Shown piece after piece: positions 14,966 to 25,145 of a stretch of 64,000 nucleotides of DNA. The notes beneath the pieces were generated by a model, which ran no database searches, had not been told where the DNA came from, and worked only from the letters and a program-made list of their open reading frames with translations. How positions within the stretch are numbered: position 1 is the stretch's first letter; every line of letters begins with the position of its first letter. The DNA is from Colwellia sp. M166 (lineage in GTDB: Bacteria; Pseudomonadota; Gammaproteobacteria; Enterobacterales; Alteromonadaceae): assembly GCF_024585285.1 (NCBI RefSeq), contig NZ_CP040755.1, positions 3,286,001 through 3,350,000 of the forward strand, in the 5' to 3' direction. The translations under genes and the position numbers were made by a program.

Positions 14966-17900
14966 TTAATCTTCTTCAACCAAGGTCATTAATGAGGTGT
15001 TACCGCCAGAAGCTGTGGTGTCAATACTCACGGTTTTTTCTGTCAACAAACGTTGGATCAGATTATCAAAGTATTCAGAGCTGATCACTGGCAATATTGC
15101 GCCTTGACGTTCTGCTAATTTTTCACTGATATAATGTTTACGGTCACAATTACTGTCGACTACGACGCCTGATAACGCAGGATGCGTCAACATCGTTGAT
15201 AAGTGACGTAAGCGAGCAACTTGGAAAACACCGGCATCAGCGACTGTCGAGAGGAATTTATCTCTAAAGGCGATGGCTTCGTCATAATACAAGTCAGATA
15301 CTACACTAATCACGGTATTGCCGGTCGCTAATGCCGTTACAATCGAAAGTACCCAGAAATGAAAGCTAACCGTTGAGTCAGCAAAACAGATAATATTGCC
15401 GCGATTTTCCAAATAAAGCACATTTGACTCACCCGTTGGCCCTGGTAAGAATGTTGGCTTTTTCATGCGTTTTTCGATATCAATTAATTGCGAGCGCGCC
15501 GATTTTAAGGTGCGGTTTAAATCGTCGGCTAAATCATCAACAATACCAACGTGGGCAATTTTTGCTAACAATTGTCGCACACAAGAAAGACGGGTGTTTA
15601 ACTCTGTTAAGCGCCAAGCTTTTTCTGCTGCATTGGCTTTGTCCATAAATAAAACAGCTTCTTTATCTGACTGCTCATCACCGTCTAAAGCTTCTACTTG
15701 TGAAGGTAATAAGTTAAATTGCTCGGCATCTGGCGTCGCTTTTTCTATCACTAAACGAGATAAATAATTCGGCCCGCCTGCTTTTGGTCCAGTACCTGAA
15801 AGGCCGCGACCACCAAAAGGTTGGACACCAACAATAGCGCCGATCATATTACGGTTAATATAGACGTTACCGGCACGTGAAAGTTTAGCTAAATCAAAAG
15901 CACGGTGTTCAATACGGGTATGAATGCCCATCGTTAAGCCAAAGCCCGTGCCATTAATTTTATCAATAACTGCTTCTATTTCGTTACCTTTAAAGCGTAC
16001 AACATGCACACAAGGACCAAATACTTCCTGCTTAAGTACGCTAATATCGCTAATTTCATATAGGCGTGGTGCGAAAAAGAAATGCTCATTGTCAGCTACT
16101 TCATCAGCAATAGGGCATTGATACAACAATTGCCCCTTGTCTTTCATGTAGTCGCTGTGGGCATTAAGGGCGTCTAGCGCTTTTTGATCAATCACCGGAC
16201 CAATATCAGTACTTAGTTTTGCTGGGTTACCAACGTACAATTCAGCTAATGCACCTTTGAGCATAGTAATCACGTCATCAGCAATATCTTCTTGTAAAAA
16301 TAATACCCGAAGCGCTGAACAGCGTTGACCTGCTGATTGAAAACCTGAAGAAATAACATCATCAACGACTTGTTCTGGTAAAGCCGTTGAATCTACTATC
16401 ATGCAGTTTTGACCGCCAGTTTCGGCAATTAATGGCACTTGATCGCCACCACGGTCAGCTAAGGTTTGTGAAATAACGGTGCCGGTTTGTGTTGAGCCAG
16501 TAAACATCACGGTTTGAATGCGTTCATCAGGAATGATCACGCTACCCACTTCGCTACCACGGGCGATAACCGCTTGTACAACGCCTTCAGGTAAACCGAC
16601 TGACTTCATTAAATCAATGGTACGTAAAGCAATTAAACTGGTTTGTTCCGCGGGCTTAGCTAATACCGTATTACCGGTGGCAATAGCGGCGGCTACTTGG
16701 CCTAAAAATATCGCTAACGGGAAGTTCCACGGGCTAATACATAAAATAACTCCACGGGCTTCTAAGCGTTCATCGGCGGCAATTTCAACGGCTTTTTCTG
16801 CATAGTAACGACAAAAGTCAACCGCTTCTCTGACTTCATCAATACCGTCTTGTGCTATTTTACCGGCTTCTTTAATACATAACGCGATCAACTCGTCGGT
16901 ATGACGTTCAAGAATATCAGCAACACGACACAATAAAGCTGCACGTTCAACTACTGGCGTGGCTGACCATGAAGCAAAGGCGGTTTCAGCAACGTCAATC
17001 ATGGCTAACATGTCAGCTTTATTATGGTGCTGATGAAAGCCAATAATTTCGCTATGATTTGCTGGGTTTTTCACGGCAACAGCGTCTGATGGCACATCAT
17101 TTTTATTGAGTAAATTGTCAACAAACCAATTATCTAATGACGCCTTTAATGGTGTAATAACATTGATGTCAGTTAAATCTAAACCTTTCGAATTATCACG
17201 ACCTAGACCTTTTGCGTCATGATATAAAGCAATAGGTTTGATAATTTGATGATTGTATTTATCTTTTAAGCGTTGAGTTTTTTCAACCGGGTCGCCAAGT
17301 AATGACTCTACCGGTTGAGATTCATCAACAATAGCATTAACAAAAGAAGAGTTAGCGCCATTTTCTAATAAACGACGGACTAAGTAGGCTAAAAGGTCTT
17401 CATGTTGACCCACTGGCGCGTAGATACGACACTGAATTTTTTCACCGGCTACTATTTGGTCGTATAAAGAATCGCCCATGCCATGTAAACACTGAAATTC
17501 AAAACCTTCTTTATCATCACCCGCTAGTTCAACAATAGTCGCTGCGGTATAAGCATTATGCGTAGCGAATTGCGGATAAATAGTATCTCGATATTCTAAT
17601 AATTTGTTGGCACAGGCATGGTAAGAAACATCGGTTGAAGACTTACGCGTGAAAACCGGGAAATGAGCATGACCATCTTTTTGAGCATTTTTAATTTCAG
17701 TATCCCAATAAGCACCTTTCACCAAGCGCACCATCATTTTACGGTCAACACGTACGGTTAACTCACGTAGCCAATCAACCACGAAAATAGCGCGCTTTTG
17801 ATACGCTTGTAAGGCAATACCAAAACCATCCCAATCGCCTAATTCATTATCACTAAATACCGCTTCAATAATATCAAGTGAAATGTCTAAGCGTTCAGAT

Positions 17901-18790
17901 TCTTCAGCGTCAACAGTTAAGCCGATATTATAGCTTTTAGCCTGCAAACAAAGTGCTTTAAGTTTAGGGACAATTTCAGCCATCACCCGTGTTTTATGGC
18001 TAAACTCATAGCGAGGATGAATAGCGGAAAGTTTCACTGAAATACCCGGTACTTTACGCGGGTCGTTTTTACCTGAGGCCACCGCAACTTCACCAATAAC
18101 TTCTATCGCATCTTGATAAGCTTTTAAATAACGTTCAGCATCGGCCATGGTGCGAGCGCCTTCGCCGAGCATGTCGTAAGAATAAACGTAACCTTGTTGT
18201 TCTTTCGTTGCTGCTCGCTCTGTTGCTGCGGTGATGGTTTCGCCCATAACAAACTGTTTGCCCATAATTTTCATGGCATAGTTCATAGACTTACGAATAA
18301 CCGGCTCACCTAAGCGGCCAATGGTTTTTTTCAATAAACCAAAACTGTCTTGTTTACGTTTATCGGCATAATTAACCATAGAGCCGGTAATGAGTAGGCC
18401 CCAAGACGATGCATTAACGAATAAAGAATCGCTGCTGCCTAAGTGACTGCTCCATTGTCCTTGCGATATTTTGTCACGAATTAAGGCATCTTGCGTATGC
18501 TTATCAGGTACACGTAGTAAGGCTTCAGCCAAACACATTAATACCACGCCTTCTTCACTTGATAGTGAATATTCATTTAATAGGGCATCTATTGCACCCT
18601 TACCTGATTGATCTTGACGAATTTTCAAGACCATTTTACGTGCTCTTTCCCAAGCTCTACTTCGGGCACTAACGTTTACTTCAGCTAAAGGAAGAATATG
18701 ATCTACCGCTACATTTTCATCAATACGATAAAACTCACGAATTTTCTGACGAATTGGGCAGTCTGTGATAAACGAACCATTAAAAAGCAT
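14966..18790 (-). CDS. putA: bifunctional proline dehydrogenase / L-glutamate gamma-semialdehyde dehydrogenase PutA (type B)
   Basis: 1274 aa, oxidising proline to glutamate with FAD then NAD+. The proline dehydrogenase barrel shows YDMLGEGARTMADAERY, VKLSAIHPRYE, RLVKGAYWDTEIK and FQCLHGMGDSLYDQ. The aldehyde dehydrogenase part shows ISPWNFPLAIF, FTGSTQTG, LIAETGGQN (Glu) and SAGQRCSALRV (catalytic Cys). A further C-terminal domain of about 200 residues follows. There is no N-terminal ribbon-helix-helix segment as in E. coli PutA: the protein starts MLFNGSF, so it should not be its own repressor. Together these make it type B. GAGG precedes the start. It appears monocistronic and is followed by a strong terminator. 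Confidence 0.96.
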   Translation of the reverse strand: MLFNGSFITDCPIRQKIREFYRIDENVAVDHILPLAEVNVSARSRAWERARKMVLKIRQDQSGKGAIDALLNEYSLSSEEGVVLMCLAEALLRVPDKHTQDALIRDKISQGQWSSHLGSSDSLFVNASSWGLLITGSMVNYADKRKQDSFGLLKKTIGRLGEPVIRKSMNYAMKIMGKQFVMGETITAATERAATKEQQGYVYSYDMLGEGARTMADAERYLKAYQDAIEVIGEVAVASGKNDPRKVPGISVKLSAIHPRYEFSHKTRVMAEIVPKLKALCLQAKSYNIGLTVDAEESERLDISLDIIEAVFSDNELGDWDGFGIALQAYQKRAIFVVDWLRELTVRVDRKMMVRLVKGAYWDTEIKNAQKDGHAHFPVFTRKSSTDVSYHACANKLLEYRDTIYPQFATHNAYTAATIVELAGDDKEGFEFQCLHGMGDSLYDQIVAGEKIQCRIYAPVGQHEDLLAYLVRRLLENGANSSFVNAIVDESQPVESLLGDPVEKTQRLKDKYNHQIIKPIALYHDAKGLGRDNSKGLDLTDINVITPLKASLDNWFVDNLLNKNDVPSDAVAVKNPANHSEIIGFHQHHNKADMLAMIDVAETAFASWSATPVVERAALLCRVADILERHTDELIALCIKEAGKIAQDGIDEVREAVDFCRYYAEKAVEIAADERLEARGVILCISPWNFPLAIFLGQVAAAIATGNTVLAKPAEQTSLIALRTIDLMKSVGLPEGVVQAVIARGSEVGSVIIPDERIQTVMFTGSTQTGTVISQTLADRGGDQVPLIAETGGQNCMIVDSTALPEQVVDDVISSGFQSAGQRCSALRVLFLQEDIADDVITMLKGALAELYVGNPAKLSTDIGPVIDQKALDALNAHSDYMKDKGQLLYQCPIADEVADNEHFFFAPRLYEISDISVLKQEVFGPCVHVVRFKGNEIEAVIDKINGTGFGLTMGIHTRIEHRAFDLAKLSRAGNVYINRNMIGAIVGVQPFGGRGLSGTGPKAGGPNYLSRLVIEKATPDAEQFNLLPSQVEALDGDEQSDKEAVLFMDKANAAEKAWRLTELNTRLSCVRQLLAKIAHVGIVDDLADDLNRTLKSARSQLIDIEKRMKKPTFLPGPTGESNVLYLENRGNIICFADSTVSFHFWVLSIVTALATGNTVISVVSDLYYDEAIAFRDKFLSTVADAGVFQVARLRHLSTMLTHPALSGVVVDSNCDRKHYISEKLAERQGAILPVISSEYFDNLIQRLLTEKTVSIDTTASGGNTSLMTLVEED

Positions 18791-18798
18791 ATGCTTTT
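18783..18798. promoter_or_regulatory. perfect palindrome over the putA start codon
   Basis: AAAAGCATATGCTTTT is a perfect 16-bp palindrome that contains the putA ATG and sits next to the GAGG ribosome site. It might be a protein site or a weak RNA stem at the start codon, or may be chance in AT-rich DNA. Confidence 0.3.
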
Positions 18799-19364
18799 CC
18801 TCAAAATGACTAAATAGTAGCCTGTTACTAGTTAGCGATAGTTACAATAGAATAATTCGTGCATTCTAAATAAAACTTAACCGTATGTGCTAGCTAAATT
18901 TGCGTTTTAAGCCATTTAAAATGCCGTTAAAGTTTAATGCCACAGTAGAATGTATTTGATGTTAATAAATTTAACATTTGTAAAATTAAGTAGAAGCTTT
19001 TTACGATGAGATAGAACAAAGTTGTATGTTGATTTATCCTCGTAATATTCGTAGCTATGGTAGCTGATGATAAAGTTAACGCTCAGATGGTGATAATAAT
19101 GATATAAATTATTTGATACATTAATCTTGAGCGAATATATTTCACTGAAATGAAGACTGTTACCAGTAAAAAAAGTAAAAGTGATAATCATTGGACAAAT
19201 GTACTTGATTGATTAGCTAAATAGGGCAGAATAAAGACTACACTTTTTAGTTATATATTGATTATTTAACTTAACGCGGCGTAGACAACTTGGCTTATGC
19301 TTTTGTTGCCTACTGACGGTTAAATAAACGTTGGATTAACGCTGATAGCATAAAAGAGGAACTG
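18791..19364. other. 574-bp intergenic region between putA and the FHA gene
   Basis: It should hold the divergent promoters of putA and the FHA gene. A minus-strand open frame at 18934-19191 has no family resemblance or ribosome site and is AT-biased, so it is not called. I see no tRNA, no clear riboswitch and no long repeat. Confidence 0.5.
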
Positions 19365-20417
19365 ATGGCCGTTTTAATTAACAATCAAACGCAACAACGT
19401 TGCCTACTGCAATCTCATCATAGTTTTGGTCGACTTAAAAGCTCAGTTAATACTTACGTCAGCGATGCATATATCTCTAAAATACATGCTTTTATTGAGT
19501 GGAATGAGCAGTACTGGCTACTGCGTGATGTCAGTAGTAATGGTACTTGGCTTAATGGTAATAAATTATCTCGTGAACAAGTTGCCCAGCTTAATGTTGG
19601 TGATGTGATCACCTTTGCAGGTAAATCTAATAATGCGTTTGAGGTGTTTGATGTTAGCCCTCCTTGTGATTGCTTGATTCCCGTGGCGCATAACAGCGAT
19701 GCTATTCAATTAGAGTATTTACATTTATTACCGAGTCAAAAGTCGCAAAATATCGTCCTAAGCTATAACAACCAAACCTACTCTTGGTGGCAAGAAATTC
19801 TTGACGATAATTTGAATCAACCAATTTCTGCCAGTGAACTTGATGATCAAGCGTATTTAGATATTGACGGCTTAACATGGCAGCTACAAATTAACCGCAG
19901 TATTGCTGAAACACAATTGCTCAGACCTAGTGTAACTTCGCTTGATGAATTAAGTTTTTTATTTCAAACCAGTTTAGATGAAGAAAGCACCCATGTTGTT
20001 ATGCAAAGTGGTGAAGAGCAGATTGATTTATTAGTACGTAGTCATCACTACCTTATGCTGACGCTTGCTCGTCAACGTGCGAAAGATATGCAAGCAGGTC
20101 TTGATGATAGTGAACAAGGTTGGGTATATGCCGAACACCTTGCGAAAGATTTAGGACTAGATGCTAGTCATTTAAATATACAAATTTACCGTATTCGTAA
20201 ACAGTTCGTTGATGCCCTGAATAACGCTTGTGAGTCAAATAACATTATAGAGCGCAATGCCGGTAAGCTACGTTTAGCCAGTAAGTCTTTTTGTATTCAT
20301 AAAGGCGATAAAATGGAATGTGATACGCGTCAAGTGAGTTTACTGGAAGCCGAGCCAAACGATAGTTATAACATGAGTCAAAATATCACCAGTTATGCTG
20401 GCCAACGAGCTCATTAA
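19365..20417 (+). CDS. FHA-domain protein with C-terminal winged-helix domain
   Basis: 350 aa, cytoplasmic. The FHA domain covers about residues 1-90: HSFGRL, YISKIHAFIEW, SSNGTWLNGNKL and LNVGDVITF match the conserved Gly-Arg, Ser-x2-His and Asn-Gly phosphothreonine-binding positions. A variable middle follows. Near residues 215-310 a winged-helix segment (YLMLTLARQRAKD, GWVYAEHLAKDLG, NIQIYRIRKQFVDAL) resembles the OmpR/SARP DNA-binding type. GAGG precedes the ATG. It lies 151 bp before a Ser/Thr kinase gene on the same strand, so it is probably the phospho-dependent partner of that kinase, possibly a transcription factor; both are inferences. Confidence 0.82.
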   Translation: MAVLINNQTQQRCLLQSHHSFGRLKSSVNTYVSDAYISKIHAFIEWNEQYWLLRDVSSNGTWLNGNKLSREQVAQLNVGDVITFAGKSNNAFEVFDVSPPCDCLIPVAHNSDAIQLEYLHLLPSQKSQNIVLSYNNQTYSWWQEILDDNLNQPISASELDDQAYLDIDGLTWQLQINRSIAETQLLRPSVTSLDELSFLFQTSLDEESTHVVMQSGEEQIDLLVRSHHYLMLTLARQRAKDMQAGLDDSEQGWVYAEHLAKDLGLDASHLNIQIYRIRKQFVDALNNACESNNIIERNAGKLRLASKSFCIHKGDKMECDTRQVSLLEAEPNDSYNMSQNITSYAGQRAH

Positions 20418-20568
20418 GTTACTGATTATTATGCGTGTATTAGCGAAATGATATGCAATAATATTTAGTTAAATAAAAATAAAAATAAAAATAACTTCAA
20501 TTCGGGCATATCAATAACACTTGGTATGAAAATGAATTAATACATAATCAACTGAATTAAAATATCAA

Positions 20569-23370
20569 GTGAATCCAGATAACGACACCATCATCATTGC
20601 AGATACTCAATGCAGCGAAGTGACCTTGCTTTCTGAGCAGGAACAAGCGGCTCAAGCACAGCAAGTTAATCATAACAGTATGGCGCACTTTAAAATTATC
20701 GATATTTTAGGTAAGGGCGGCATGGGCGCGGTTTATAAAGCTAAAGATCTGGCTTTAGAACGCTTTGTTGCGATTAAAATGCTGCGTATCAGCGATGCTC
20801 AACAGGCATTAATACTGGCAGAAGCGAAAACCATTTCTAAACTTAATCACCCTAATATAGTGACCATTTATGATATTGCTCGTGACGGCGATAGCAACTT
20901 TATTGTCATGGAATGGGTTAATGGTCGGCCATTAAATGCTGTTATTCCGCAACAAGGTTTGGCGCTAAATATCGTTATCGATTATGCCAAGCAGATGGTG
21001 GCGGCACTTGCTTGTGCCCATCAGCAACACATTGTTCACCGCGATATTAAACCGCAAAATATTATGGTCGATATAAATGACCAGATTAAAATACTCGATT
21101 TTGGCATTGCTGCCTTGTTAGAGCCCATTGGCAGTGTCGAGCTAGAGCAAACGCCAGAGTCAGCACTAAAAACCGCGTTAACACCAGCGAAAATACCGTT
21201 AGTAGCGGCTATTGCTTGCGATGAAAATATCGAGCTAAAATCGTCATCATTAGCAATAACAGGCTCTGTACAGTATATGGCACCGGAGCAAATTCAAGGG
21301 CAAACGGGTGACGCGCGGTCAGACTTATTTTCTTTCGGCATTGTTTTGTATGAAATGTTGGCCGGTGTTAAACCTTTTTTAGGTTTTAATTTAGCGCAAA
21401 TTACTGACGCTATAACGCAGGGAAAATACACCCCGTTAGCCGAACTTATCGCTGAACGTGAGGCTGAGCGCAAACTTGTTGATAAAAATATTGCGGAAAC
21501 CGGCGGCAAACCGCCTCAGCTGAGCGTACCTGCTGAACTCATTGCCGTGGTTGATAAGTTACTACAAACACAGCCGGCAAAACGTTATCAAAGTGCAAAT
21601 GCCTTAGCGCAAGATCTTGCCACCATAGATCAGCAGTTAAGAACAAAAAAAAATTGGTGGCAACAGCAACATTGGCTGACCCAAAGTTTATTTATTTTAC
21701 CGCTAGTCGCTGTTTTAGGTTGGAGTGTACGCAGCGTTTTATTCCCGCCCAGCACGCAAGAGTTGATTGCTCGGCAGCTGGTTGAAGCAAAGAAGATTGC
21801 TTTTTTACCGTTCGATAATATTAGCGGCGATCCGGTGTTACAAATTTTTAGTGACGGTATCGCGACTATGCTCAGTAGTGATTTAGCCGAAGTAGGTTAT
21901 CAGCAAGGTGATGGTAGCACTTGGGTATTACCAACAAGTGAAATTAGACAACTTGACGACCCGAGCGTTAGTGGAATTTATAATAAATATGGTGTCGATA
22001 CTATAGTCACCGGCAGTATTCAGCATATGGGATCTACGCGCAGTTTGCATTTGAGCTTAGTGAATGGCGCTGATGGTCGGCAGTTAAAGTCTATCCAGCT
22101 GACTTTAGATGCAAATAATTTATTCGCCGCGCAAAGCGACATTCGCCAACAGGTGATGAACTTGCTCGGTTGGCAAATACCAGCAGAGTTAACCGCTCGG
22201 TTTGCTGCGCAAAAACCGGCCTTTGATGGTGCTTATAAACACTATTTAGCTGGCCGAGGCTATCTATATCGCTTTGATCACGAAGACAATATTGCTAAGG
22301 CATTGGCTGCTTTTAATGCGGCGATCAGTCTCGACCCTAACTATGGCGATGCCTATGTCGGGCTAGCAGAGTCACAGTTACGTCATTTTATTGAATCAAA
22401 TGATGCGACTCAACTGCTGCCAATGGCGGCAACGGTTGAGCAGTTGAAAAAAGTCAATGGCCAGCATAATTTGCTCAGTTATTTACAAGCTGAGCTGAGC
22501 CTTAACCAAGGTGATTATGCCCAAGCGGTAGAATTATTCAAAAAAAGTATAGGGTTACAACCACGATTTTTAAAAGCCTATGCTGGCCTTTCTGATGCCT
22601 ATATAGAGTTAAATGAAATTAAAATGGCTGAAGACATTTTATTGCAAGCGTTTAAGTTGATGCCAAATAATACGACCGTTATAGCAAACGTGGGAGCTCT
22701 TCATTATAATAATGGTGAGTATAATCGAGCAATAAATTATTTTGAATTATTAGCACAACAAGTACCCAATAACTATATTGCTCACCTTAATATCAGTGCT
22801 TGCCATTACCTTTTAGGTGATACTGAACAGGCTATTATAGCTGCAGAGAAGTCCATATCAATTCAACCAAATGCCGATGGTTTTGCTAACCTTGGTACCT
22901 ACTACTTTATGTTAAAAGATTTTAATAAAGCAGTAGAAGCGTATGAGCAGATGATCGCTTTAAATGATAGTGACTATATTAATTGGGGTAATTTAGCCGA
23001 TGCTTATCGCTTTGCAAATAATTCTAAATATATAGGAGCTTTTCGGCAAGCAATAATCCTTAGTGAACAAGCTGTTGTGTTAAATCCCAATAACAAAAAT
23101 GCTATAGCCTCATCAGCATATTATTATGCCAATTTAGATAATGTTGATAAAACACAGTTTTACGCCAAAGAGATCGATAAAAAAGATACCGGTGCTGATA
23201 ATTTCCTCATTGCTGCCGCCTATGTTCGCTTAAATATGAAAAAAGCGGCGATTAAGCATATAAAATCTGCTATGAATAAGAATTATTCACTAGCTGAGGT
23301 TGCTAATTCACCGCTTTTTGATGATTTAAAAGAGGATCCTGAGTACCTAAAAATGTTGATAATAAATTAA
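20569..23370 (+). CDS. membrane Ser/Thr protein kinase with TolB-like and TPR domains
   Basis: 933 aa. The kinase domain is complete: GKGGMGAVYKAKD (48-60), Lys70 in VAIKM, HRDIKPQN (157-164), DFG (177-179) and APE (238-240). The segment between DFG and APE is about 60 residues, clearly longer than usual. One membrane helix lies near 378-396. Outside it, IAFLPFDNISGDPVLQIFSDG starts a TolB/FlgO-like domain, followed by at least six TPR-type repeats (FDGAYKHYLAGRGYLYRF to the end) for protein binding. The start is a GTG at 20569 without a strong ribosome site. It follows an FHA protein and probably phosphorylates it or a shared target. The extracytoplasmic repeats may be the sensor. Confidence 0.9.
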   Translation: MNPDNDTIIIADTQCSEVTLLSEQEQAAQAQQVNHNSMAHFKIIDILGKGGMGAVYKAKDLALERFVAIKMLRISDAQQALILAEAKTISKLNHPNIVTIYDIARDGDSNFIVMEWVNGRPLNAVIPQQGLALNIVIDYAKQMVAALACAHQQHIVHRDIKPQNIMVDINDQIKILDFGIAALLEPIGSVELEQTPESALKTALTPAKIPLVAAIACDENIELKSSSLAITGSVQYMAPEQIQGQTGDARSDLFSFGIVLYEMLAGVKPFLGFNLAQITDAITQGKYTPLAELIAEREAERKLVDKNIAETGGKPPQLSVPAELIAVVDKLLQTQPAKRYQSANALAQDLATIDQQLRTKKNWWQQQHWLTQSLFILPLVAVLGWSVRSVLFPPSTQELIARQLVEAKKIAFLPFDNISGDPVLQIFSDGIATMLSSDLAEVGYQQGDGSTWVLPTSEIRQLDDPSVSGIYNKYGVDTIVTGSIQHMGSTRSLHLSLVNGADGRQLKSIQLTLDANNLFAAQSDIRQQVMNLLGWQIPAELTARFAAQKPAFDGAYKHYLAGRGYLYRFDHEDNIAKALAAFNAAISLDPNYGDAYVGLAESQLRHFIESNDATQLLPMAATVEQLKKVNGQHNLLSYLQAELSLNQGDYAQAVELFKKSIGLQPRFLKAYAGLSDAYIELNEIKMAEDILLQAFKLMPNNTTVIANVGALHYNNGEYNRAINYFELLAQQVPNNYIAHLNISACHYLLGDTEQAIIAAEKSISIQPNADGFANLGTYYFMLKDFNKAVEAYEQMIALNDSDYINWGNLADAYRFANNSKYIGAFRQAIILSEQAVVLNPNNKNAIASSAYYYANLDNVDKTQFYAKEIDKKDTGADNFLIAAAYVRLNMKKAAIKHIKSAMNKNYSLAEVANSPLFDDLKEDPEYLKMLIIN

Positions 23371-23376
23371 AAGTAT

Positions 23377-23877
23377 CTATTTTTTTATTTTCACTTGAGG
23401 ATCCCAAGCGATTGAAAACTTGTCGCCATTAAGTTTAAAGTGAATATTAATGATCACCGTATCAGTTTCAGTCGCACCTTCGGTGATTACCGCTTTATAG
23501 GTTACTTGCGCTTTACTTTCTGTTGATACCTGATGTAAATCAAAACGATTTTGCAGAATGTTTTTCCATTTAAACTTCGCTTTGTTGCTATCGCTGCTGT
23601 CACCATTGTTCCATGGTTGTAGCGAACAGGTCACAGTATCACCGTCGTTAATTTCAAACGGCGGCGTTATTTTATCTTCACCGGCACTGTCTGATGAGTA
23701 GTAAAAATAAGTTAACTCTTGCTCTTCAGTTAGATAAGTGACTTTTCGGCCTTTGCCATTAAATTGATGCGCTAAGGTTTGATCATTAATGTCGTTAGCC
23801 AGTTTACTAAAATCCATATTGACATAAAAAGTGATATCTTCAGCGGCTGTTTCGTTGGCGGTCTGCTCAGTGGTCAT
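23377..23877 (-). CDS. unrecognised beta-rich protein next to the kinase
   Basis: 166 aa without a signal peptide or membrane helix. The body alternates short polar strands (ITFYVNMDFSKL, KVTYLTEEQELTYFYYSS, DTVTCSLQPWNN, VTYKAVITEGAT, DTVIINIHFKL) and ends SIAWDPQVKIKK. That ending is reminiscent of small DP-EP or inclusion-body-type proteins, but the match is too short to name a family. It is convergent with the kinase gene, only 6 bp after its stop. The ATG at 23877 has AAGGGAACAAG upstream. Possibly a structural or secreted-effector-like protein of the same island; the function is unknown. Confidence 0.6.
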   Translation of the reverse strand: MTTEQTANETAAEDITFYVNMDFSKLANDINDQTLAHQFNGKGRKVTYLTEEQELTYFYYSSDSAGEDKITPPFEINDGDTVTCSLQPWNNGDSSDSNKAKFKWKNILQNRFDLHQVSTESKAQVTYKAVITEGATETDTVIINIHFKLNGDKFSIAWDPQVKIKK

Positions 23878-24345
23878 AATCTTGTTCCCTTTAGTTATTA
23901 TTCGATATTATTGGTTATTAAGTATCTACGATGAGTGTTTAGTTATTCGTGTCAGAAAAAGTTACCGATACGAGAAAATGATTAATTAACCTGAAGTCGT
24001 ATGCAGATATTTTCTGAGTCATGTTTTATTTTAGCTAAAATTATTTCTCAATAAGAGGCTGAACAATAAACTAGCAATCGAAAATGAATAAATCAATACT
24101 TAAAAAATTAGTATTTAAAAAATCAATAGTGAGGAGATATTCTCTATTAATATCAATTGAGTTTAAGCGTTGAATAACGCTTAAGGCTGTTGATTTTTTA
24201 GAAGCAAAGTCTATTCGACTTTATAGGAACTATCGCTGATTTGAGTCGCTAACGATATTTTATGTCTTTTGTCTTATAGGCACTGTTTTGCTCTAATATC
24301 ATCAATAAAGCTATTGCTGTTATTCAGGTTTAGGGCGGCTTGGTG
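23878..24345. other. 468-bp intergenic region in the kinase island
   Basis: No supported gene. TTAAGCGTT-GAAT-AACGCTTAA (24163-24184) is a perfect 9-bp hairpin without a T run. Nearby, AATCAATA... and TTAGTATTTAAAAAATCAATAG form short AT-rich direct repeats (about 24090-24130). A plus-strand open frame at 24269-24478 has no ribosome site and looks like a shadow of the next gene. Confidence 0.45.
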
Positions 24346-24762
24346 TTATTTGGACTCTTGGCTGAAGCTCGCCATCATTGTAGCAAAAATACCATTGACT
24401 TTTTTGCTCAGAATTAAAGTGATTTTTTTCTGTGTTGGCGGCTGTTGGCCAAGGTTTTTTAATCTGTCATTTTGCTGAAATAAATCGATAGTGGTAATTT
24501 CAGTTTGTGGTGCAGCCTTTGCAGGCAAAACTTGATCATTGCTACTCATTGGTATTTTATTGTTTTTTACGTTGTTGTTGTTGTTGGTGTTATTTATGCT
24601 TTTATTAAAATTATCATTACTGATAAAGCCATATGAACTGGCATCAACCTCTATATCATTAAAGTTAAAGTCCTTGGGCAGGGGATCTGGGCGAGTGGCG
24701 CCTGACTTATAATATTCACGCATAATTTTCATATAATTGATAAATGATCTTGGTACGCTCAT
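24346..24762 (-). CDS. unrecognised Asn-rich cytoplasmic protein
   Basis: 138 aa from the ATG at 24762, which has GGAGAGAG just upstream; the frame is open to 24789. N-terminus MSVPRSFINYMKIMREYYKS, then a poly-Asn linker (residues about 66-76) encoded by a GTT-type triplet run, then a Gln/Pro-rich stretch and a short C-terminal helix KKVNGIFATMMASF. There is no signal peptide or known motif. It belongs to the FHA/kinase neighbourhood by position only. A rapidly evolving, lineage-specific protein is likely; the function is unknown. Confidence 0.55.
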   Translation of the reverse strand: MSVPRSFINYMKIMREYYKSGATRPDPLPKDFNFNDIEVDASSYGFISNDNFNKSINNTNNNNNVKNNKIPMSSNDQVLPAKAAPQTEITTIDLFQQNDRLKNLGQQPPTQKKITLILSKKVNGIFATMMASFSQESK

Positions 24763-25145
24763 ATCTCTCTCCAATCTATAACTATTCATGGCTATTTGGG
24801 CTCTGCATTTTATTTTATGGTTGATAACAATTGAATTTATGCGATATTTTTTAGTGCTTTACTTGGTAACTTGTTTTCTCGTGTGCTGCTACGGCAGCTA
24901 AAAATATTCATTTCAAGTTTATTATCATAGTTGTTGAGCACTCAACATAACCATTACACGATATTACATAGTGAATGGAATGGTGTTAATGAAGCTGATT
25001 ATTAGCGATCGAGTAAAAATAGCTATAATTAATTTTCTTGATATATATCACATTAACGCAATGTTTTTTTAAATATATAAATTAATAAGTTGAGGCAAGG
25101 TATTGATTGTTGTACCATCCACAGCAAGTAAAAATTTGAATTTGG
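24763..25145. other. 383-bp region upstream of the copper operon
   Basis: It is very AT-rich and holds no supported gene. Its main signal is the FNR-like box at 25038-25051, about 100 bp before the first gene of the copper operon. No CueR-type long dyad is visible. Confidence 0.5.
25038..25051. promoter_or_regulatory. FNR-like box upstream of copper operon
   Basis: TTGATATATATCAC matches the FNR consensus TTGAT-N4-ATCAA at 9 of 10 defined bases. A very similar set of boxes precedes the paralogous gene at 41010, which raises confidence that it is functional. Confidence 0.5.

Noticed and set aside
15424..16805. several plus-strand frames inside putA
   Set aside because: Shadows of the putA coding strand.
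18934..19191. 85-codon minus-strand frame in the putA/FHA gap
   Set aside because: AT-biased, no ribosome site, no family pattern.
24560..24600. GTT triplet run as possible repeat element
   Set aside because: It encodes a poly-Asn linker within a supported gene.
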